In this document: one piece after another, positions 1 to 9,024 of the stretch
Layout: every line of letters starts with the position of its first letter
How positions within the stretch are numbered: position 1 is the stretch's first letter
DNA from: Chara braunii
Taxonomy: Eukaryota; Streptophyta; Charophyceae; Charales; Characeae
Direction: 5' to 3'
Assembly (NCBI GenBank): GCA_003427395.1
Contig: BFEA01000568.1
Coordinates: forward strand, 301,430 to 326,941
DNA length: 25,512 nt
Notes under the pieces: model-generated
What the model saw: only the letters and a program-made list of their open reading frames with translations
What the model was told of the DNA's origin: nothing
The model's database searches: none
Program-made: the position numbers and the translations under genes

Positions 1-13
1 TCAATCTGTCAGC

Positions 14-16
<3 letters not shown>

Positions 17-85
<69 letters not shown>
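17..85. repeat. (CT)n microsatellite
   Basis: An almost uninterrupted CT dinucleotide run of about 69 bp. It forms the 5' part of the first unit of the 168-bp repeat that follows. Confidence 0.97.
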
Positions 86-88
<3 letters not shown>

Positions 89-530
89 TTTGCGCGCGCT
101 TTCTTTTTTTTTTTTCAAGGTGTTGATGGACAACGGATCAGATATGAAACTGATCAGGCATATACTAAACTTGATTGTTGTGGGAGGTGGGGGTGAGCAG
201 GGTGTGTAATTAATTAGATTGGGGTCTCTCTCCCTCTCTCTCGTTTTCATGCACACACACGCACGTGCGTTTTTATTTTTTTAACAGGGTCTCGTTGAAC
301 GACGGATCAGACATGAAATTCATTGGAGCATATACTACACTTCATGGTGGGGAGGAAGAGGGGCCGCCACGTAGTTAGCTAGAATGGGCTCTCTCCCTCT
401 TTCTCGCTCTCTCCCAAGTGCGTTCGCGCTCGTGCAGTTTCTTTTTTTTTTGAAGGGCTCGATGGACCACGAATCAGATATGAAACTGATCGGAGCATGC
501 GGATACCACGAGAGAGACATTTTTTATAAA
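86..530 (+). repeat. ~168-bp tandem repeat, about three units
   Basis: Three units share a core that includes GATCAGATATGAAACTGATC-like sequence; the matching ACGRATCAG begins at 133, 302 and 469, so the period is 167-169 bp. Each core follows a T-run and, before that, a CT-rich and GC-alternating stretch. The core contains GATCAG/CTGATC arms that could pair. A truncated fourth start (GGTCTCAATGGAC) at 531 leads straight into the next CT microsatellite. No coding potential is evident. Confidence 0.8.
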
Positions 531-540
531 GGTCTCAATG

Positions 541-542
<2 letters not shown>

Positions 543-613
<71 letters not shown>
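543..613. repeat. (CT)n microsatellite
   Basis: About 71 bp of pure CT, directly after the truncated fourth unit of the upstream tandem repeat and followed by alternating GCGCGC purine-pyrimidine sequence (614-630). Confidence 0.97.
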
Positions 614-616
<3 letters not shown>

Positions 617-639
617 CGCGCGAGCGCGCGCTTGCTCAT

Positions 640-857
640 GTATGGCAGGGGATGCCAGAGTAATCGATGCTGGCAGGCGTTTTCTCCGTCGTCTTTCCTG
701 ATATCTCCCTGTTTCATTCTGTGCATGGGACGCTGGACCCGTTTTCCAGCTGGTGATGCTCCCCACCAATAGATGGAGCCTCTTCCTCCTCTTCTATGGT
801 GCCTGCTTTTACCAGCACCACTAGCACTGCAGAGGGCATTTTACTGGGGGGGGGGGG
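640..857 (+). mobile_element. Structured retroposon copy 1 (SINE-like)
   Basis: Copy with four predicted hairpins: A, TGCCAG 653-658 with CTGGCA 670-675; B, GCTGGA 732-737 with TCCAGC 745-750; C, GCTCC 758-762 with GGAGC 775-779; D, TGGTGC 797-802 with GCACCA 815-820 and loop CTGCTTTTACCA. The B-C segment recurs through the window. No poly(A) tail remains; a G-run follows at about 846. The element name and boundaries are inferred from comparison of copies within this window. Confidence 0.65.
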
Positions 858-892
858 GAAACAGAGAGAACTTGAAATTTCAGTGCACCGTC

Positions 893-962
893 CAGTCGGC
901 TGGCTCAGTGGGTTTCATGCCTGAGCGGCACCGCGCAGGTGCTCGGTTCTTTTCCCGTTGCC
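893..962 (+). ncRNA. Possible tRNA-derived SINE head (pol III boxes)
   Basis: TGGCTCAGTGGG (901-912) fits the pol III box A consensus. GGTTCTTTTCC (945-955) fits box B at 9 of 11 positions, at tRNA-like spacing. No cloverleaf can be drawn with confidence, so this is at best a decayed tRNA-derived head. Confidence 0.3.
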
Positions 963-1124
963 GTCACTTTCAGTGGCCTGAGGAGGATTGGTGGCCACGG
1001 CGAGTCGACACCAGTAACTCGCTGGGGTGAGTTGTGCCGCCCAGTAACCCGTAGCAATGCGGGAGCATCGGGCCAAGTGGAAGTGGCTGCTCACGTCCTG
1101 CTGCTGCCGGTTGGGGGACACTCA

Positions 1125-1441
1125 TGAAAGGCCTTCCACGATTCAGACCCCAAATCCGAATCTCAGGGCCAGAGGCCTGGGCCAAGAAAGGCCAAGTCGG
1201 TCAGTCTCACAGAAGTCACAGTCGGGTACCTTAGGGGTCAAGTCCAACAGGCACCTGGCAAGCAGTCATGTCCCAGGGGCAAAAATCACATCTCATAATG
1301 AAAAGTCATATTGGAAAGTCACATCCCACGGGCAAAGGACACTTCCACAGGCAAGAGTCGTGTCCCAGAGGCAGGAGTCCGAAACCACAGTCAAAAGCCA
1401 TGTTCCACAATCGAAAAGTCGTGACTCAAAAGGCCCAAACA
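1125..1441 (+). repeat. Left direct repeat, candidate 5' LTR
   Basis: Starts TGAAAGGCCTTCC and ends GGCCCAAACA, so it has TG...CA ends. It aligns along its length with 8729-9024, apart from about 20 extra bases near 1195-1230. It reads through into the gag frame from 1268, which is unusual for an LTR. No tRNA-complementary primer site is obvious directly downstream. It could instead be a 5' leader/gag segment duplicated elsewhere. Confidence 0.55.
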
Positions 1442-3607
1442 ACGAGATCTGGTAAGTCAACGCAGGTGCATTCAGCCAAGGAGCAGGCAGAAATAGACCG
1501 CCGGCTGGCAGAGAAAAGAAAAAAGAAACAGGAAAAGATAAAGAAAAAGGAGGAGGAAGTGAAGAAGAAGTTGCAAGAAGAAAAGCAGCAAATGGAGAAG
1601 GAGAGGGCCATGAAAGAAAAGGAGAGAAGGATGACACGATCAGCTTGCTGCACTCCAACAGACCGTTAGCAAAGTAGAGGCACAACAGGGAGAATTTGTA
1701 GGTGCCTGGAATAACTTCCTAAATAATGCCTTGCCGCAGATTGACTCGCAAGTCCTTGCTTACATAGAGCAGTTAGATGAAGCCCTCTGCAAGATACTTA
1801 CAGCCCCGCCGTAATAAGGAACTTGAGGATTGGTGGTGGGGGACGAGATGGAGGTGATGATGGTGATGATGGAGACAAGAAAGGAAAGATTCCCAAGAAG
1901 GAAGGGGACAACGAAGCGGAGGAGTCCAGGCAGAAGATGAAGGTGAAACTGCCATGGACGTATACAGGGAAGAAGGAAGGGAGCATCTTCCACTGGGAGG
2001 CTATGGATACATACTTGTACGCACAAAAGATTCCGTACTGGAATCGTGTATTAGTGGCAAGCTCATGTATGGCAGGGGACGCCATTAGCTTTGCCATCTC
2101 TTTGATGAAAGAGGTTGGCTGCGCTTCCATGGTCCAATACTCGCAACGAACACGTATTGAGGATTTCTTCAGGGCTCTTAGAAAGAGATTTGAAAATAAG
2201 AACCTGGCCAGTAGGACATAATCCTTGATTCTCAACATAAGTGACCGCAAGTGGAAGAGTGCGTCGACACTTAAGGCCGTGATGGACGAATTGTTGCAGT
2301 GCTAGACCATGGACTGACGCCCACACAAATATTGAATAACTTTGCGAGAGCACTCCCAAAACCCTTGAAAACACAGTTATATTCCCGAACAAAGGAAGAG
2401 GGAATGACCTACGAGAAGTTCAACAAGATCGCAGTGGATCATGCTGGTTTCCTACAGAAGGCACAATATTTCCATTATTGGAAGGACCTGCAGGTCGGTA
2501 AGAAATGGAAAGACCGGACGATCTCAGGTAATATAGTAGGAAAACATCATCTTCTGGTCACCTCCAAAGGAGTGGAATCACTCGCCTATGACCAGATAGA
2601 CTACGGTTTAGAAGAAGATAGCAATAGTCTACGTTGCATAACGTACACGTACGGGGGCTTTCCGTACGAAACATACAGGTAATATTTGTACGGGATCTGT
2701 ACGGGAACCTATACGTCTTATACGCCCCCGTATGAAAAAGTTAAAAGAAAAAAACAAAAAAAAACAAAGTCATCAAAAAAATCCGAAAACACAATATCTG
2801 ATGCAACACCACAAAACAAGCAACATTTGGCTGAGCATCATCTTCAGATTCTTATTAAAATTTGAGAAAAAAAATAAAAACAATACCAGATTAAAAAAAA
2901 ATAATAATAATAAAAAAACTCGTACGGGGCCCCTAGTGTACGAGTAGTGTACGAGTACAAGAGTACGAATCCATATTCGTACGAGGGTGCGTACAAGTGG
3001 CAACGCAGGCAATAGTCACTTAGCCCAGAAGGGGGACTATGCGGCTGTTGCAGCCCGCGGGGGAGGGCGACAAGGAGGAAGAGGTCGTGGAAGAGGAAGA
3101 GGAGGTCGCGGCCGTGGTGGAGGAAGAGGACCTGCTGCCCAGAGGGGTAGTGGCGAGGGTAGCTACTACGTGGGAGGAAGGGGAAATGGTCCCTCGCAAG
3201 GTGGTAGAGGTTCCAACTCCACAGGGGGTAGAGGTAGAGGTAGTTACGGCCGGCCATATCCACCCCATCCCGGAATTCGCATAGGCAAACCACGTGAGCA
3301 AATGGGGATAGATGAAAAAGACTTGGGAAGAGAGGAAGGTCGTTGGACCCCGACCACATTGTTCCTTTTTGTCCCGACTATAGTACCCAAAAGGGAACAA
3401 CCAGTAGAGATAATAGTTGCCTCTACAGGGACTCGGGATGCAAGCAAAATGCTATCCTACCATCCAGAGGTCCCAATGGCAGAGATTGGGACGGTGAAAG
3501 GCCCCCACCTAGCTAGTCCGGAGGTTGCTTGTGCCAGGACCTCTCTAGGTGGTTCCCTTGCAAGCATAGGTGATGAACTGATCACTCGTCGCCGTGCTTG
3601 GGCTTAG
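1268..3607 (+). pseudogene. gag: gag pseudogene of Ty3/gypsy element
   Basis: Structural (capsid-type) polyprotein, in pieces. 1268-1669 is a basic segment followed by a strongly charged Lys/Glu coiled-coil. The frame then shifts to about 1659-1812, which ends in two stops. 1823-2302 holds a capsid-like core with SSCMAGDA and FFRALRKRFENKNLASRT, with an in-frame TAA at 2219. Another shift leads to 2299-2629, containing TPTQILNNFARALPKPLKTQ. A 379-bp insertion interrupts it at 2630-3008, and the frame resumes at 3009 with an RG/GR-rich nucleic-acid-binding tail (about 3050-3250). No CCHC zinc knuckle was seen. Assignment rests on position before protease/RT and on composition. The stops and shifts show that it is non-functional. 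Confidence 0.75.
2630..3008. mobile_element. 379-bp MITE-like insertion in gag (Mutator-like TSD)
   Basis: The 9-bp sequence GCAATAGTC occurs at 2621-2629 and again at 3009-3017, exactly flanking this segment. Removing the segment and one copy joins the gag reading frame smoothly (388 bp changes the frame by one), which marks it as an insertion. The ends form an imperfect inverted repeat: TACGTTGC at 2630 against the complement of the end near 3007 (TGCGTTGCC), followed on both sides by GTACRC. Both flanks are rich in GTACG, and the interior is A-rich with no ORF of note. A 9-bp duplication is typical of Mutator-like elements; that superfamily assignment is inference. Confidence 0.75.
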
Positions 3608-4283
3608 ATGAAGAAGAAAAAAGGACATTTAATAATTGCAGATGTAGAGATTACATGAGTTAGGGTTGGCGCACTAGTGGACAGTGGACAATGCGTCAAC
3701 ACGCAGCTATATCAGTAAGGAAGGTTTGCAGAAGTTGCGGTAGGGCTTAAGCTTCAAAAGTTAGAACAGCCCGTCGTAAGTAAGTTAGCCGATAATAGAG
3801 AGATGATTGTAGATAGCTACGTCGAGGGGGTTAGGGCATACTTCCGGTTGGAGGCAGGGGGTAAGGTGGAACGTATTCTGCACTCCCTAACACTCTTAGT
3901 GGAGGACATTTCTCCCCTTTGACTTGATATTTGGAACTGACTGGGGCGAAGCCGCGGATGCAGACATCAAATTGGGTGAGCACGAGTGTTATCTCCCCAG
4001 TCCCAAAGGTGGGAAGAAGGAGGTACGTTTGTTTCATGCATCCGGTGCAGAGAGTAGCTTAGCCCATTGTTGCATGAGTGGTATTGCATTTGCCCAACAT
4101 GTGGCCAAGAACGGCCTTGCGGACCAAGTATTTGTTGCGTATGTGCCCCCGACGAATGAAGAAGAAAGAAAGGTAGAACATGTTCCCCCAGAAATACAAA
4201 AACTGCCGAGTGAGTTTGCAGACGTGGGAGAAGCCCCGAGTGGAGTGGTCGAGAGAGAGACCAAGCACCGGATCGATCTTTAA
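3608..4283 (+). pseudogene. Retropepsin-like protease pseudogene (pol)
   Basis: Aspartic protease domain of the gypsy polyprotein, which would cleave gag-pol. ALVDSG at about 3671-3688 holds the catalytic D-S-G triad (codons 3680-3688). Downstream, DLIFGTDWGEA (about 3922-3950) corresponds to the conserved retropepsin C-terminal motif usually ending in a DW pair. Stops (for example a TGA near 3656 and a TAA near 3718) and at least one frameshift before 3924 break it. 3924-4283 continues as an open stretch (ADADIKLGEHECYLP and on) forming the linker to reverse transcriptase. Order after gag and before RT fits the family. Confidence 0.7.
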
Positions 4284-5075
4284 CCTGGTAGCAGAATACC
4301 CAAGGGCCCGATCTATAAAATGTCTCCCAAGGAACTAGATGAACCGTGAAAGCAGTTAGATGAATTGTTAGAGAAGGGGTGGACTAGACCAAGTCCTTCA
4401 CCGTTTGGTGCTCCGGTGTTGTTTGTGCCAAAGAAGGGCAGCGAACTGCGCATATGCATAGACTACAGAGGGCTCGATGCCATAACTGTGAAAAATGCAG
4501 AACCGTTGCCTAGGATAGACGACCTATTGGATAGGGTGCAAGGCTGCAAGTAATCGATTTGAAATCTGGCTACCATCAGATTGAGGTAGAGCCAGAAGAC
4601 CAGCATAAGACGACTTTTCGGACTAGGTACGAACACAACGAGTTTGTCGTAATGCCGTTTGGTCTGACTAATGCACCTGCAACTTTCCAACGATGTATGA
4701 ATGACTTGTGTCATGATTGGCTTGATAGATTTGTCATTGTTTACTTGGATGATATTCTAATTTTTTAGTTAGAGTTTGAGCGAACACAATGAGCACCTTT
4801 GAAATGCGCTAAGTAAGCTGCGAGAAGGCAACTTTAAGATTAACCCCAAGAAGTGTGAATGGGCGGGCATATGGTTGATGGTGATGGGAGTAAACCGGAA
4901 GACGCTAAGATTGCAGCCATTAGACATTGGCCTAACCCACGTACCCTGACGGAACTGTGTTCATTCCTTGGTCTGACCAACTATTTGTTCGTAACTTTAC
5001 GGTAATCGCTGCCCCATTACGCAGACTGTTGAAAAAAGAAACTATCTGGAAATGGGATCAAGACTGTACTGCGTC
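4284..5075 (+). pseudogene. Reverse transcriptase pseudogene (pol)
   Basis: RNA-dependent DNA polymerase domain. Motifs in order: [20 protein letters not shown] (about 4377-4436), [17 protein letters not shown] (4446-4496), then a frameshift near 4555, [12 protein letters not shown] (about 4564-4599), [20 protein letters not shown] (about 4642-4702) and the catalytic YLDD box at 4742-4753. An in-frame TAG follows at about 4766. Thumb/connection sequence continues in broken frames, including PLRRLLKKETIWKWD (about 5011-5055). The YLDD residues survive, but at least three frame breaks make it inactive. The match to Ty3/gypsy RT is strong by motif and by order. Confidence 0.88.
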
Positions 5076-5561
5076 CTTTAAGCGTCTAAAGAAGTGTCTG
5101 ATTAACTATTTGGTGTTGAAAGTCGCAGATCCATCTTTGCCTTTCATAGTGACAACTGATGCCAATCAGTATAGGATAGGGGTCGTACTCCAGCTGATTG
5201 ACTGCCTAGTGAGAAGGTCGCCGCTTCCACGTACGAAAGAGAGTTGTTTGCTCTCTGGGAAGCTCTAAGTCACTGGCGACACTATCTACTAGGATGCCAC
5301 TTCAAGGTGTACTCTCATCATGAGACACTTCGGTGGCTTAAAACGCAGAACCGTATGACATCTAAACTGACTAGGTGGGCCGTTGAGATTGATCAGTTTG
5401 ACGTCGAGTTGAAGCCAATCAAGGGGAAGTACAATGTAGTCGCCGATGCACTAAGTAGGAGATCTGACTTTTTCGGTGCAATTATGACGTATATAGATGC
5501 AATCACCGAACTACAAGAGAAAATTATGTCTGCCTATGCGAGTGATCCACTCTATAGCTAG
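5076..5561 (+). pseudogene. RNase H pseudogene (pol)
   Basis: RNase H domain that would degrade the RNA strand of the replication hybrid. FIVTTDAN (about 5143-5166) holds the first catalytic Asp, YERELFALWEALSHW (about 5230-5274) the Glu. The frame breaks once between them, near 5200. The usual T-D-H motif is instead S-H-H (in FKVYSHHETLRWL, about 5302-5340), so the third catalytic Asp is apparently replaced by His. NVVADALSRR (about 5434-5463) is the conserved end of the domain. Sequence up to 5561 (ITELQEKIMSAYASD) leads toward integrase. The second half, 5244-5561, is one open stretch. Confidence 0.82.
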
Positions 5562-5683
5562 CTGATTGACAATGTGCAAACCGCACCACATGAAGTCCCA
5601 GACTATAGGGTGACGCAGGGACTGCTGTTTGAGAAAACAGACGTCCACGATCGATTATGCGTCCCGAACAGCGAAGAAGTTCG

Positions 5684-6467
5684 CAGCATCATACTTGGGC
5701 AAAACCATGACACCGAGGGGCACTTCGGATGGAGAAAAACTTATGCAAACGTCCTACGCTCCTACACGTGGCCGGGAATGAAGCATGACTGCATTTCCTA
5801 GGTAGAAGGCTGTCAGGTATGTCGAGGAACAAGAGTTCCACACAACCTCCCCTTGGATTGCTCAAACCGCTGCCTATACCGTCGGGACCCGGGGATTTTG
5901 TGGCTATAGACTTTATGAACACTAAAATAAAAAGCTGAACTGGTAAAAGTCAAGTTATGGTGATGGTAGACCGGTTTAGCAAGTTTGCCGTATTCGTTCC
6001 ACTCCCTGCAAAAGCAAAAACTGATTTGGTGATTAGGGAATTCTTTAATCATTGGGTAAAAGATTTTGGGCATCTCAGCATCATACTTGGGGAAAACCAT
6101 GACACCGAGGGGCACTTCGGATGGAAAAAAACTATGCAAACGTCCTACGCTCCTACACGTGGCCGGGAATGAAGCATGAACACGTTTCCTACGTAGAAGG
6201 CCGTCAGGTATGTCAGAGGAACAAGAGTTCCACATAGCCTCCCCTTGGATTGCTTAAACCGCTGCCTATACTGTCGAGACCCAGGGATTTTATGCCTATA
6301 GACTTTATGGACACTAAAATAAAGAGATGAACTGGTAAAAGTCAAGTTATGGTGATGGTAGACCGGTTTAGCAAGTTTGCCGTATTCGTTCCACTCCCTG
6401 CAGAAGCAAGAACTGATTTGGTGATTAGGGAATTCTTTAATCATTGGGTAAAAGATTTTGGGCATCC
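5684..6467 (+). repeat. 392-bp tandem duplication within integrase
   Basis: Unit 1 is 5684-6075 and unit 2 is 6076-6467. CAGCATCATACTTGGG starts both, and AGATTTTGGGCATC ends both (6061-6074 and 6453-6466), giving an exact 392-bp period. The units differ by scattered substitutions and small indels. The short shared CATC at the junctions fits a slippage or microhomology origin. Confidence 0.93.
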
Positions 6468-6491
6468 GTTGACTATTTGACATGGATTCGT

Positions 6492-6590
6492 GGTTCACAG
6501 GTGAACAATGGCAGCAACTGATGAAGGTATACAGGTCCAAAGTTTCATAGGTGAACAATGACAACAACTAATGAAGGTATACAGGTCCAA
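6492..6590 (+). repeat. 50-bp tandem duplication in integrase core
   Basis: AGGTGAACAATG and ATGAAGGTATACAGGTCCAA occur in two copies exactly 50 bp apart (6521-6540 and 6571-6590). The duplicated piece covers the region of the second catalytic Asp and has diverged by several substitutions. Confidence 0.93.
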
Positions 6591-6879
6591 ATTGACTATG
6601 TCCTCAGGTAGACACCCTGAGACTAATGGACAAACCGAGCAGATGAACAAGTTGCTGCAGCAAGTGCTGCGCATGTACATCCGGCCAGATCAGATTGACT
6701 GGGATGAACATCTGCGGAAGGTTGCAAGTGCCTATAATAACTTTGTGCATCTAGCCACGTTTAGGACACCGATCGAACTACATCTTGGATGGCGCCCTCG
6801 TAGACCCATTGACTGTTTGAACCCTGATCATGTGCACAGACTTCCGCCAAGGACTAGGGAATTTGCTATTCCGTATTAG

Positions 6880-7553
6880 AAAGACCTAGAAAAAGTTAAG
6901 GAGAGTGAACATTAGTAAGGCACAACATCAGATGATAGAACAGGCTAATAAGCACCGCAGGCCCTTGCAATTTGCTGTAGGAGACTTGGTCTGGGTAAAG
7001 TCAAAGGAATTTCTCCCTAAGGAGAACATTTCCCAGAGATGGTTGCCTGCTTATAGAGGGTCGTGGCAGATTCTGGACGTAATTGGTGATGTGGTTGGTC
7101 CTTTATACGTTGTTGAGATTCGTCCACACTTGCACACGTATCCGGTGTTTCACACTTCAAAGTTACTTCCTCGTGTTAGTAATGACATGGTTCCATCACG
7201 CAGATTTATGATTCCCCCTGATATGGATGGTAAGTATGATGTCGAAAGGATTGTTGAGGAAGATGTTTACAGATCTGGGCGCAGGGGTAGACCACAGCGA
7301 CAATATAAGCTGGAGGAGGGGCTGGATACCCAGCTTGAAGCCTGCATCGATTGGAGGAGGGTAGATGGCATGATGTCTTCCTGCTATGCCCTCTTCGATG
7401 AGGGTCACAACCTGCGCGATATGCTTGAGGAGCGGCTGGAGAGCGATAATGACAAGGGCGATGAGGACTGGCAGGAGGATGGAGCGAAGGAAGACAGAGA
7501 CAAATCCGGCGTCAGCATCAACAACAACAACAACAACTGTTACAACAACTGTT

Positions 7554-7584
<31 letters not shown>

Positions 7585-7726
7585 TGGCCGCAGCGACAAC
7601 AACAACGGTGACAGCACCGACAACAACAACCACAACGACAATAACAACATCAACGACGACAACAGCAGCTTCCACAACGACAACGCGGTCGGGGATGGAC
7701 AACAACAAAAAAAATATCAACGATGA
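6880..7726 (+). pseudogene. Integrase C-terminal and chromodomain-like tail, Asn-rich end
   Basis: Longest open stretch of the element (273 codons from 6905). AQHQMIEQANKHRRPLQFAVGDLVWVK, split here as AQHQMIEQANKHRRP and FAVGDLVWVK, leads into the integrase C-terminal fold: WLPAYRGSWQILDVIG, then PLYVVEIRPHL and YPVFHTSKLLP (about 7040-7175), the GPY/F-type module of gypsy integrases. DGKYDVERIVEEDVYRSGRR (about 7228-7290) resembles the start of a chromodomain, which would guide insertion to marked chromatin, but its aromatic core is poor. An acidic region follows, then an Asn-rich tail made by AAC repeats. The stretch is cut off from the upstream domain by a stop at 6879. Confidence 0.75.
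7519..7690 (+). repeat. (AAC)n-rich interrupted microsatellite
   Basis: About 170 bp of AAC/CAA trinucleotides with interruptions. In the frame from 6905 it encodes a mostly Asn tract with Cys-Tyr and Asp interruptions; on the complement it gives poly-Val. It has expanded at the 3' end of the pol frame. Confidence 0.9.
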
Positions 7727-8210
7727 CCACGGCAACAGCGGGACGGCCAGCAGGGACCGTGCAACCAATTTCATCATCAATATGGTAAGTGAGAAGCTGG
7801 GATCTGATGTGGACAGTGGGAAGGGGATGTAGGGCTGAAACAAAGTGGTGTACTATTTCCCCCCCCCCAATCTCGTAATGGAATTGCTCATTGCTGTCCG
7901 GTTCAGGGTGGGGATAGGATAGTCGAAGGCGATTGAAATTGCCCGGCCCGCTTTTTCAATCGACAAGGGCGATCAGCCTCTACTCGGCGTCATGATGGAG
8001 ATATGGATGATATGCTTGATGAGGTGGTTAGGGTCTCCCCCTCGGATGACATAATTGACTGATAAACATAAGATAAACATGTTTTGGTGATGCCCCCAAG
8101 GGGAGGTGGGTAGTTTAGGATTTCATGTTTTGCTTTGACTTACTTATCAATCCTTCCCTTATACACATCACATCTGAGTTAGGCTTTCATGCCTATGCAG
8201 AATGACATGT
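7727..8210. other. 3' non-coding region of the retrotransposon
   Basis: No ORF with recognisable content. It holds an extension of an alternative frame to 7832, a C-run (7860-7869) and GC-balanced unique-looking sequence. No polypurine tract is obvious. Confidence 0.5.
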
Positions 8211-8359
8211 CCTCACATCACTGTATAGGGACGCTGGACCCGATTTCCAGCTGATAGACATCATAACGTTGTACATGGAAGCTAGGGTTTCGTGTCTTGA
8301 TTGAATGACATATCCTCACATCACTGTATAGGAACGCTGGACCCGATTTCCAGCTGATT
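8211..8359 (+). repeat. Two tandem partial copies of retroposon hairpin B
   Basis: CCTCACATCACTGTATAGG followed by hairpin B occurs twice, about 101-103 bp apart. Stems: GCTGGA 8233-8238 with TCCAGC 8246-8251, and GCTGGA 8336-8341 with TCCAGC 8349-8354. Hairpins C and D are missing from both. They lead into the fuller copy at 8360. Confidence 0.75.
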
Positions 8360-8499
8360 CACATTATATCATTGTATAGGGACGCTGAACCCGATTTCCA
8401 GCAGGTGCAGCTCCCCACCAATAGATGGAGTCTTCGACGCAAGGGCCTACTTAGCGAGGTTGCTCTTATCACCTCGTTGAGTAGGTTTCCCACATGCGA

Positions 8500-8548
<49 letters not shown>
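8360..8548 (+). mobile_element. Structured retroposon copy with 44-nt poly(A) tail
   Basis: Hairpin B is weakened (GCTGAA 8384-8389 against TCCAGC 8397-8402). Hairpin C is GCTCC 8410-8414 with GGAG(T) 8427-8431. Hairpin D is a fully paired 14-bp stem, 8446-8459 with 8472-8485, including two G-U pairs, and loop TTGCTCTTATCA. Outer arms CTTCG (8432-8436) and CGAAG could extend it. A pure A run of 44 (8505-8548) ends the copy. This is the best full 3' end of the family here. Confidence 0.8.
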
Positions 8549-8550
<2 letters not shown>

Positions 8551-8728
8551 TTCGCCTATCAGGAACCTTCAGAAGATCGCTGGTTTACAAGAGATGAACT
8601 AATTGAGACAGCACCACATATTGTGTCTTATTATGAGAGAGCTAAGACAAGAATTAAGTTCAATTAACATAATTGACAGGTAAAGTTGATAACTTCCTCG
8701 GAGGACCTCGAAATTAGGCCGGCGAGAG

Positions 8729-9024
8729 TGAAAGGCCTTCCACGATTCAGACCCCAAATCCGAATCTCAGGGCCAGAGGCCTGGGCCAAGAAAGGCCAAT
8801 TCAGCCAGTCTACCTCAGGGGTCAAGTCCAACAGGCACCCGGCGAGCAGTCATATCCCAAGGGCAAAAATCACGTCTCATACTGAAAAGTCATATTGAAA
8901 AGTCACATCCCACGGGCAAAGGACACTTCCACAGGCAAGGCTCGTGTCCCAAAGGCAGGAGTCACAAACCACAGTCAAAAGCCATGTGCCACAATCGAAA
9001 AGTCATGACTCAAAGGCCCAAGCA
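8729..9024 (+). repeat. Right direct repeat, candidate 3' LTR
   Basis: Aligns with 1125-1441 from TGAAAGGCCTTCC to GGCCCAAGCA with small differences and one deletion of about 20 bp. It lies downstream of pol in the same orientation, as a 3' LTR would. No polypurine tract precedes it. If it is an LTR, the divergence implies an old insertion. Confidence 0.55.

Larger units (their letters stand above)
5574..6879 (+). pseudogene. Integrase pseudogene (pol), internally duplicated
   Basis: The N-terminal zinc-binding region spans about 5700-5825: paired His in NHDTEGH, then YTWPGMKHDC and a CQVC pair after an in-frame stop near 5801. The catalytic core starts near FVAIDFMNT (about 5895-5925, candidate first Asp) and MVMVDRFSKFAVFVPLP (about 5957-6008). 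The order is then disturbed by a 392-bp tandem duplication that repeats the zinc region and early core. The second-Asp region near 6486-6535 is degenerate and partly duplicated. GRHPETNGQTEQMN (about 6607-6648) carries the catalytic Glu, followed by YIRPDQIDWDEHL and HLGWRPRRPID. Stops and frame changes are frequent, so it is not functional. Confidence 0.85.
1125..9024 (+). mobile_element. Decayed Ty3/gypsy LTR-type retrotransposon
   Basis: A 7.9-kb interval bounded by two similar direct repeats (1125-1441 and 8729-9024). It contains, in order, gag, an aspartic protease (ALVDSG), reverse transcriptase (YLDD box), RNase H, integrase with an HHCC-type zinc motif, and a chromodomain-like tail. 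RT-RNaseH-IN order defines Ty3/gypsy, and the tail suggests a chromovirus. Coding is broken in almost every domain, so the copy cannot be autonomous. It carries a 379-bp insertion in gag, two tandem duplications in integrase and a poly(A)-tailed retroposon between pol and the right repeat. No 5-bp target duplication was found at the proposed ends, so the outer limits are uncertain. Confidence 0.8.

Noticed and set aside
1293-1685. 130-codon minus-strand frame opposite gag
   Set aside because: Shadow of the Lys/Glu-rich gag coiled-coil; Ser/Leu/Phe-rich composition and no motif.
7196-7843. 215-codon minus-strand frame with a long Val run resembling membrane segments
   Set aside because: The Val run is the complement of the AAC microsatellite; the rest is antisense to integrase.
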